This document shows positions 43,526-48,863 of a stretch of DNA of 48,863 nucleotides, in pieces. A program made the position numbers and the translations under genes. The notes under the pieces are model-generated. The model worked only from the letters and a program-made list of their open reading frames with translations. It searched no databases and was not told the DNA's origin. Location of the stretch: NCBI GenBank assembly GCA_025924375.1, contig JAICIN010000002.1, positions 1-48,863 of the forward strand, written 5' to 3'. The stretch's first letter is position 1. Each line of letters begins with the position of its first letter. The stretch is from Dermatophilaceae bacterium. GTDB lineage: Bacteria; Actinomycetota; Actinomycetes; Actinomycetales; Dermatophilaceae.

Positions 43526-44283
43526 GCCTTGGCGCCCAGGCGGACCGAGAGCGTGCGCGCCGTCCTGCCGACCGCCGTGACCAGCCGGTCGCGCTCGGCG
43601 TCGCCGACCTCCCCGTCGCGGTAGGTCACGGCGACGCCCGCCACCGGGTGGCCGGTGTGGTCGAGCACCGGCCGCGCCACGGAGGACAGCCCCTCGCTGA
43701 CCGAGCCGTGCTCGACGGCGTAGCCGCGCTGCCGGACGTCGGTGAGGAGCCGTCGCAGCTCGCTCACCGTCGTGGGGCCGTGGCCGTTGCGCTGGACCAG
43801 GCTGTCGCGGTGCGGGAAGAGCGCGCGGACCTGGGCGGCCGGGAGCTCGGCGAGCATCGCCAGCCCGGAGGCGGTGAGGCTCGCGGGCAGCCGCACCCCG
43901 ACGTCGGTGACGAGCAGCGGCCGGCCGGCGGCGCGCTCCTCGATGACGTAGAGGACGTCGCGGCCGTGGAGGATCGCGAGGTGCGCGTTGTGCGTCGTCT
44001 GGTCGACGAGACGGCCGAGCAGCGGGCGGGCGATCCGCTGGAGGGGCGCCTGCCGCTGGTAGGCCGAGCCGAGCTCGAACGCGGCGACCCCGAGCCCGTA
44101 GCGCCGCTCCTCGGGCAGGTGCGTCACGAAGCCGTGCTCGCGCAGGACGGTCAGCAGGTGGTAGGTGCTCGAGCGCGGGATGCCGAGGGCGCGGCTGATG
44201 GAGCCCGCCGGGAGCGGCTCGGTGTGCCGGGCGAGCAGGGAGAGGACCGCGAGGGCCTGCCCGGCGGCGGGTGCGTTCGCCAC
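43522..44283 (-). CDS. IclR family transcriptional regulator
   Basis: A 253-residue regulator. Residues 8-70 are the IclR helix-turn-helix (ALAVLSLLARHTEPLPAGSISRALGIPRSSTYHLLTVLREHGFV), and residues 80-245 are the GAF-like effector domain (NAHLAILHGRDVLYVIEE, GLSSVARPVLDHTGHPVAGVAVTY). Start is the GTG at 44283. It overlaps the MobA-quinone oxidoreductase gene by 4 bases and so is likely cotranscribed with, and may regulate, it. IclR proteins often respond to aromatic or short organic acids; the ligand here is unknown. Confidence 0.9.
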   Translation of the reverse strand: MANAPAAGQALAVLSLLARHTEPLPAGSISRALGIPRSSTYHLLTVLREHGFVTHLPEERRYGLGVAAFELGSAYQRQAPLQRIARPLLGRLVDQTTHNAHLAILHGRDVLYVIEERAAGRPLLVTDVGVRLPASLTASGLAMLAELPAAQVRALFPHRDSLVQRNGHGPTTVSELRRLLTDVRQRGYAVEHGSVSEGLSSVARPVLDHTGHPVAGVAVTYRDGEVGDAERDRLVTAVGRTARTLSVRLGAKA

Positions 44284-44356
44284 GCGCCGAGTCTGGCACG
44301 GCGGTATGCCGGGCGGGCGAGGGCCGCGCCTGGCGCCGGGGGTGGGCGACCCCGGG

Positions 44357-44482
44357 AACTTTCGGCCACTCGCCCGAGAGTTCCGGGCGGGGGTCGGGCG
44401 CGGGCGTGAACTTTCGGCCACTCGCCCGAGACTTCCGGTCGGGGGGCGAGCGCGGGCGGCAACTTTCGGCCACTCGCCCGAG
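44357..44482. repeat. Three tandem 52-bp repeats with palindromic cores
   Basis: AACTTTCGGCCACTCGCCCGAG occurs at 44357, 44409 and 44461, an exact period of 52 bases. The copies are followed by AGTTCC, ACTTCC and CGTTGG; in the first, GGAACT and AGTTCC make the unit a near-perfect 30-base palindrome. The array fills most of the gap between the response regulator stop and the IclR start and shares its first eight bases with the repeats at 1-69. Confidence 0.85.
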
Positions 44483-44513
44483 CGTTGGCGAGTCCTTGCC
44501 GCCGTGGGCCGGT

Positions 44514-45194
44514 TCAGCCGCCCCAGCGGTAGCGGCGCTCCGGTCGCCCGGTCGAGCCGTAGCGCAGCGCCACCTGGGCCCGGCCGGTGCGGACGAGGTG
44601 CTCCAGGTAGCGCCGGGCGCTCACCCGGGAGAGGCCCACCGCCTCGGCGCACTCCGTGGCCGAGAGCGTCCCACCACTGGACCGGAGGCTGGAGGCCACG
44701 AGCTGCGCGGTCTCCGGGCTCAGACCCTTCGGCAGCCGCTCGTCCTCCGGGCCGGCCGTCGACGCCCGGCGGGCGAGGACCTTGTCGATGTCCGCCTGGC
44801 CGGACACCTCGGTGACGTGCAGGAGGTCCTGCTGCACGGCATACCGCTCCAGGCGCTCGCGGAGGTCGTCGAACCCGAACGGCTTGAGGACGTAGTCGAC
44901 GACGCCCCGGCGCATCGCACCGCGGACGGAGTCGACCTCCTTGGCCGCGGTGATGACCATGACGTCGCAGTCCTGGCCGGCGGTGCGCAGCGCGGCGAGG
45001 ACGTCGAGGCCGAACATGTCTGGCAGGTAGAGGTCGAGCAGGACCAGGTCGGGCTGCAGGCGCTCCACCGCCTCCAGCGCGGCCGCTCCGGTGTGGCACG
45101 AGCCGACCACCCGGAACCCGTCGACGCGTCCCACGAAGCCGGTGTGGATCCGCGCCACCATGAAGTCGTCGTCGACGACGAGCACGTCGATCAC
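44514..45194 (-). CDS. CitB/DcuR-type response regulator
   Basis: A 226-residue two-component regulator. The receiver has the acidic VVDDDF at 7-11, phospho-acceptor Asp54 (VLLDLYLPD) and Lys104 (VLKPFGF). The C-terminal part (LSATECAEAVGLSRVSARRYLEHLVRTGRAQVALRYGSTGRPERRYRW) is the helix-turn-helix of the CitB/DcuR/CitT family. Its GTG overlaps the sensor kinase stop (GTGA). With the kinase it likely activates the divergent tctCBA genes in response to external tri- or dicarboxylates. Confidence 0.93.
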   Translation of the reverse strand: MIDVLVVDDDFMVARIHTGFVGRVDGFRVVGSCHTGAAALEAVERLQPDLVLLDLYLPDMFGLDVLAALRTAGQDCDVMVITAAKEVDSVRGAMRRGVVDYVLKPFGFDDLRERLERYAVQQDLLHVTEVSGQADIDKVLARRASTAGPEDERLPKGLSPETAQLVASSLRSSGGTLSATECAEAVGLSRVSARRYLEHLVRTGRAQVALRYGSTGRPERRYRWGG

Positions 45195-46906
45195 GACGCC
45201 GCCGTCTCAGGGACGGGTGCCACGGTGAGGGTGGCGGTGAACATCGCCCCGGACTCGGTGGTGCTCACCGACACCTCGCCGCCGCGGCGGCGGCAGATCA
45301 GCCGGGTGAGGGCCAGGCCGATGCCGCGCTCGCCCGAGGCGGCCGCCTTGGTCGTGAAGCCGTGGGCGAAGACCTCCTGCGCAAGCTCGGGCGCGACGCC
45401 GGGGCCGGAGTCGCGGACGACGACCTCGAGGGTCGAGGCGTCCTGGTGCAGGGCGACCTCCACCCAGTGGTCCTCCTCGCTGCCGTGGACGGCGGCGTCC
45501 ACGGCGTTGTCGAGCAGGTTGCCGACGATGGTGGCGACGTCGGCGGAGTCGGTGGACTCGAGCCGCTCGAGGTGGGTGTCGTCGGCGATCCGCAGCTCGA
45601 CCCGGCGCTCGGCGGCCAGCGAGGACTTGGCCATGAGCAGCGCGGCGACGGCCGGGTCGCGGACCTTGCTGTTGGTCGTGACGTCGAGCGAGGCGCGGTG
45701 GGCGCTGAGGGCGTCGACGTAGCGCACGACCTCGTCGTGGTCGCCGATCTGGATCAGGCCACTGATGATGTGGAGCTGGTTGGCGAACTCGTGCGCCTGC
45801 GCCCGGAGCAGCTGCGTGGAGGAGCGGAAGGACCCGAGCTGCCGCTCGAGCTGGGCGAGCTCGGTGCGGTCGCGCAGGGTGGTGACGGTGCCGAGGTACC
45901 GGCCGTCCTTGGTCACGTGCATCCGGTTCATGACCAGCACCCGTCCGCGCCGGATGACGACCTCGTCGCGTGGCTCCGCGCCTGGCTCCGGGTCACGCTC
46001 CCCGTCACGCTCCGCGTCACGCTCCCCGCCGCGGCTGGTCGCCTCGGCTCGCGGCTCGTCCACCCCGCTCTCGGTGGCACCGACGAGGACCTCGTAGAGC
46101 CGGCCCCCGATCCGCAGGTCCGACAGCGAGACGCCCACCGCGTGCTCGGGGAGGTCGAGCAGGCGCCGGGCCATGTCGTTGACGAGGGTGATGCGGTGCT
46201 GCGGGTCGAGGGCGATGACGCCTTCGGCGATGCCGTAGAGGAGGGCCTCACGGTGCTCGGCCAGCCCGGTGATCTCGTGGGGCTCGAGGCCGAGCGTCTG
46301 GCGTTTGATCCGGCGGGCGAGCAGCCAGGAGCCGAGGCCGCCGAGGATCGAGGCGATGCTGAGGTAGATGAGCAGGTTGGAGGAGGCGCCGCGCAGCCGC
46401 TGCCAGACCGACGGCGACACCTCGCCGACCATGACGGTGCCGAGGAGGCGGCCGACCCGGTCGCGCTCGTCGCTGAGGACCGGGATCTGCGCCACCAGCT
46501 CGCGCGTTCCGTCGATCGCGAGGGTGCCCGACCAGCTCTTCCCCTCGGCCACGGCCGGGCTGCCGAGGGGGAGGTCGCTGTCGAGCAGGGCGGCGTTGGT
46601 GGAGGCCCGGACGCTGCCTTCGACGTCGGCGATGGTGACGTCCTGGACGCCGGACTGGGTGGAGACGCTGTGCACGAGCGTCGCCAGGTCGCCGCGGACG
46701 CCGGGCTCGGCCAGCCGCGCGCGGACCAGGGAGGTCGCCGCGAGCTGCTCGGCGAGTGCCGACACGCGGCGGCCCTCGACCCGGTTGAACGTCGCGCTCG
46801 ACTCCGACACCGACAGCGCGGCGACGATGACGAGGACGGCCACGACGATGGCGAACTGCAGCGTCAGCAGCTGCCCCGCGAGCGTCGTCCGCCGCAGCGC
46901 ACGCAT
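45191..46906 (-). CDS. CitA/DcuS-type sensor histidine kinase
   Basis: A 571-residue membrane kinase. Transmembrane segment 1 is at about 10-35, an extracytoplasmic sCache sensor of about 130 residues follows, segment 2 (NLLIYLSIASILGGLGSWLLA) leads to a cytosolic PAS domain, and the kinase core has His372 (AHEFANQLHIISGLIQIGDHDEV), N box NLLDNAVDA, DSGPGV and GERGIGLAL. The sensor type points to di/tricarboxylate ligands. The PAS domain holds an unusual Arg/Glu/Asp-rich insert (see 45992-46027). Start could also be a GTG at 46912 or ATG at 46930. It is divergent from tctC. Confidence 0.92.
   Translation of the reverse strand: MRALRRTTLAGQLLTLQFAIVVAVLVIVAALSVSESSATFNRVEGRRVSALAEQLAATSLVRARLAEPGVRGDLATLVHSVSTQSGVQDVTIADVEGSVRASTNAALLDSDLPLGSPAVAEGKSWSGTLAIDGTRELVAQIPVLSDERDRVGRLLGTVMVGEVSPSVWQRLRGASSNLLIYLSIASILGGLGSWLLARRIKRQTLGLEPHEITGLAEHREALLYGIAEGVIALDPQHRITLVNDMARRLLDLPEHAVGVSLSDLRIGGRLYEVLVGATESGVDEPRAEATSRGGERDAERDGERDPEPGAEPRDEVVIRRGRVLVMNRMHVTKDGRYLGTVTTLRDRTELAQLERQLGSFRSSTQLLRAQAHEFANQLHIISGLIQIGDHDEVVRYVDALSAHRASLDVTTNSKVRDPAVAALLMAKSSLAAERRVELRIADDTHLERLESTDSADVATIVGNLLDNAVDAAVHGSEEDHWVEVALHQDASTLEVVVRDSGPGVAPELAQEVFAHGFTTKAAASGERGIGLALTRLICRRRGGEVSVSTTESGAMFTATLTVAPVPETAAS
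45992..46027. repeat. Three 12-bp tandem repeats inside the kinase gene
   Basis: GTCACGCTCCCC, GTCACGCTCCGC and GTCACGCTCCCC follow each other without gaps. On the coding strand they encode the charged GERDAERDGERD insert in the PAS region. Being a multiple of three, gain or loss of a unit would change linker length by four residues without a frameshift. Confidence 0.8.
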
Positions 46907-47012
46907 GACCACTATGAACTCAACCTTCATTGGTGACACAAGCGCGACGGGCGGCGCGCCTCGGCACATGATCATGCCTGCCCCCTCCCCGACCACGAAA
47001 GAGGTCCCCACG

Positions 47013-48029
47013 ATGCGAGCCCGTTCCACCGGACTCCTCGGCGCCCTGGCCGTCACCGCAGTCCTCGCCGTCAGCGCCTGCGGCGCGACGGCCGACAAGT
47101 CCACGTCCGACGCCGGCGCGACCAAGGCGGACGCCAAGCCCGCCACCGGCCTGCAGCTCATGGTGCCCAACTCGCCCGGCGGAGGCTACGACACGACCGC
47201 CCGCACCGCGGCGAAGGTCATGGAGGGCGAGAAGGTCACCGGCCAGATCCAGGTCTTCAACCTCCCCGGCGCCGGTGGCACGGTGGGCCTGCAGCGCATC
47301 GTCAACGAGAAGAGCAACGGCAAGCTCGCCATGCAGATGGGCCTGGGCGTCGTCGGCGCGGCCTACACGCAGAAGTCGAAGGCGACGCTCAACGACACCA
47401 CCCCGATCGCCAAGCTGATCGAGGAGGCCGGCGCGATCGTCGTGCCGAAGGACTCGCCCTACAAGGACATCAACCAGCTCGTCGACGCCTGGAAGAAGAA
47501 CCCCAAGGGCCTCGCCGTCGGCGGCGGCTCCTCCCCGGGCGGCCCCGACCACCTCCTCCCGATGCAGCTCGCCAAGGCCGTGGGCATCGACCCCAAGACG
47601 GTCAGCTACGTGTCCTACGACGGTGGTGGCGAGCTCCTGCCGGCCCTGCTCGGCAACAAGATCGCCTTCGGCGCCAGCGGCTTCGGCGAGTTCCTCGACC
47701 AGGTGGAGGCCGGCGACGTCCGCGTCCTCGCCGTGACGAGCGAGAAGCCGATCGACGCCCTGAAGGACGTGCCGACCCTCAAGGACAAGGGCATCGACCT
47801 CGTCTTCACCAACTGGCGCGGCATCGTGGCTCCCCCCGGCATCTCGGACGCCGACAAGAAGGTCTGGATCGACGCCTTCACCAAGATGCACGACACCAAG
47901 GCGTGGAAGGACGAGGAGGCCAAGCGCGGCTGGACCGACGCCTTCCAGACCGGTGACGAGTTCGCGACGTTCCTCAAGCAGCAGGACAGCGACGTCGCCG
48001 AGATCCTCAAGGGCCTCGGCCTCGCATGA
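47013..48029 (+). CDS. tctC: Tripartite tricarboxylate transporter substrate-binding protein
   Basis: A 338-residue TctC lipoprotein. The signal ends with lipobox AVSAC (Cys23), followed by a Thr/Lys/Asp linker. The mature part has MVPNSPGGGYDTTARTAAKVM, VFNLPGAGGTVGLQRI, YVSYDGGGELLPALLGNKI and NWRGIVAPPGISDADKK, the standard TctC blocks that hold the carboxylates. GAGG precedes the ATG at 47013. The 106-base gap to the divergent kinase gene must hold the controlled promoter; I see no clear operator in it. tctB follows with an ATGA overlap. Confidence 0.93.
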   Translation: MRARSTGLLGALAVTAVLAVSACGATADKSTSDAGATKADAKPATGLQLMVPNSPGGGYDTTARTAAKVMEGEKVTGQIQVFNLPGAGGTVGLQRIVNEKSNGKLAMQMGLGVVGAAYTQKSKATLNDTTPIAKLIEEAGAIVVPKDSPYKDINQLVDAWKKNPKGLAVGGGSSPGGPDHLLPMQLAKAVGIDPKTVSYVSYDGGGELLPALLGNKIAFGASGFGEFLDQVEAGDVRVLAVTSEKPIDALKDVPTLKDKGIDLVFTNWRGIVAPPGISDADKKVWIDAFTKMHDTKAWKDEEAKRGWTDAFQTGDEFATFLKQQDSDVAEILKGLGLA

Positions 48030-48541
48030 GCCATCTCGGCTTGGGCGGCCGCCCGGAGGTCAGGGACCGCGCACAGTACGGCCTGTGCGCGGCCCTGGCC
48101 CTCCTGGGCGCCCTCGCCATCGTGGACGCCTCTCGTCTCCACCACCTGGCGACGAGCAACGACCCGGTCGGCCCGAAGCCGGTGCCGGTCATCCTCGGCA
48201 GCCTGCTCATCCTCGTCTCGATCCTGTACTCCCTGGACGTCGCCCGGGGCGGGCAGGGCGAGGCCGAGGAGGGTGAGGACGTCGACCTGAGCTCCGGCTC
48301 GGACTGGCGGACGCTGGCCCTCCTGGTCGCCGCCTTCGTCGCCAACGCACTGCTCATCCAGCCGCTCGGCTGGGTCATCAGCGGCACGGTCCTCTTCTGG
48401 GGGTCGGCCTTCGCGCTCGGCAACCGTCACCACCTCCGCGGCCTGCTCTTCGGGCTCGCCCTCTCCCTCGGCACGTTCTACGCCTTCGCGATCGGCCTCG
48501 GCATCAACCTGCCCGCCGGCATCCTCCAGGGGATCCTCTGA
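48026..48541 (+). CDS. tctB: Tripartite tricarboxylate transporter small membrane subunit
   Basis: A 171-residue membrane protein with about four transmembrane segments ([69 protein letters not shown]), the size and pattern of TctB, and a charged Glu/Asp-rich cytosolic loop between segments 2 and 3. It overlaps tctC by 4 bases, and its stop shares one base with the tctA start (TGATG). TctB and TctA together form the sodium- or proton-driven channel. Confidence 0.9.
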   Translation: MSHLGLGGRPEVRDRAQYGLCAALALLGALAIVDASRLHHLATSNDPVGPKPVPVILGSLLILVSILYSLDVARGGQGEAEEGEDVDLSSGSDWRTLALLVAAFVANALLIQPLGWVISGTVLFWGSAFALGNRHHLRGLLFGLALSLGTFYAFAIGLGINLPAGILQGIL

Positions 48542-48863
48542 TGGACAACCTCAACCACCTGATCGAGGGCTTCGGCGACGTCCTGACGCCGCTGAACCTG
48601 CTCATGGCGCTCGTCGGCGTCATCGTCGGCACCGCCGTCGGCGTCCTGCCCGGCATCGGCCCGGCCATGACGGTGGCGCTGCTCCTGCCGATCACCTACG
48701 GCATGGAGCCGGCGCAGGCGCTCATCCTCTTCGCCGGCATCTTCTACGGCGGCATGTACGGCGGCTCGACCACCTCGATCCTGCTCAACACCCCCGGTGA
48801 GTCGTCGTCGGTCGTCACCGCGATCGAGGGCAACAAGATGGCCAAGGCGGGCCGAGCCGCACA
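48541..48863 (+). CDS. tctA: Tripartite tricarboxylate transporter large permease, partial
   Basis: The first 107 residues of TctA, cut off by the window end. [31 protein letters not shown] begins the first transmembrane segment. [22 protein letters not shown] contains the conserved PGIGP turn, and [20 protein letters not shown] is the family signature thought to line the transport path. The frame is open to the last base. Full TctA proteins have about 500 residues and twelve or so transmembrane segments. Confidence 0.95.
   Translation, partial: MDNLNHLIEGFGDVLTPLNLLMALVGVIVGTAVGVLPGIGPAMTVALLLPITYGMEPAQALILFAGIFYGGMYGGSTTSILLNTPGESSSVVTAIEGNKMAKAGRAA

Overview
The window is chromosomal DNA of a very high-GC actinobacterium. 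The evidence is dense GC-rich coding, GTG starts, start/stop overlaps (ATGA, GTGA), a Bpa/PafE proteasome activator ending in GQYL, a CsoR with the C36-H61-C65 copper triad, and a furA-catalase pair behind a mycobacterial-type FurA box. Order Micrococcales, perhaps Intrasporangiaceae, is my guess; no rRNA is present to settle it. I see no rRNA, tRNA, CRISPR, prophage or transposase. No gene-free gap exceeds 300 bases.

Layout. 1-12.5 kb holds mixed stress and housekeeping genes: a carboxymuconolactone decarboxylase-like protein, TfoX-N, VOC, a SWIM-SNF2 helicase, YciI, an SDR, a secreted zincin, OsmC, SMP-30, a hemerythrin, a flippase-like membrane protein, and a three-gene DUF2249/DsbA-like/Cys-rich HTH operon behind a palindrome. 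12.5-18.9 kb is metal and peroxide defence: csoR-copZ-copA, a CDF transporter and furA-katA. 18.9-26 kb has dadA divergent from a PucR regulator, then a tightly packed set of flavin monooxygenase, Gly/Asp repeat protein, JmjC-like oxygenase and thioredoxin-like ferredoxin. 26-36 kb has a membrane metallophosphoesterase, a HAD phosphatase, a polar amino acid/cystine-type ABC operon, a KSTD-like flavoprotein, a DUF885 protein, Bpa and an acyl-ACP desaturase. 36-49 kb has a PadR-controlled ABC exporter, an MFS permease, a MobA-quinone oxidoreductase fusion, an IclR regulator, a CitA/CitB-type two-component system and the divergent tctCBA tricarboxylate transporter, which is cut by the window end.

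The main novelty candidates are: (1) the four-gene set at 21916-25729, where a protein with two identical 17-residue DGGANPGGHDGG-type repeats, encoded with different synonymous codons, sits directly before a JmjC-like Fe(II)/2-oxoglutarate oxygenase and a ferredoxin; (2) a heptamer GTATGCC/GGCATAC found about 30 times where base composition predicts about 4-5, kept inside genes by the use of otherwise rare codons; (3) the in-frame MobA-quinone oxidoreductase fusion; and (4) several unrelated families of short intergenic hairpin repeats with fixed periods (41, 52 and 49 bp), plus a 46-bp inverted repeat.
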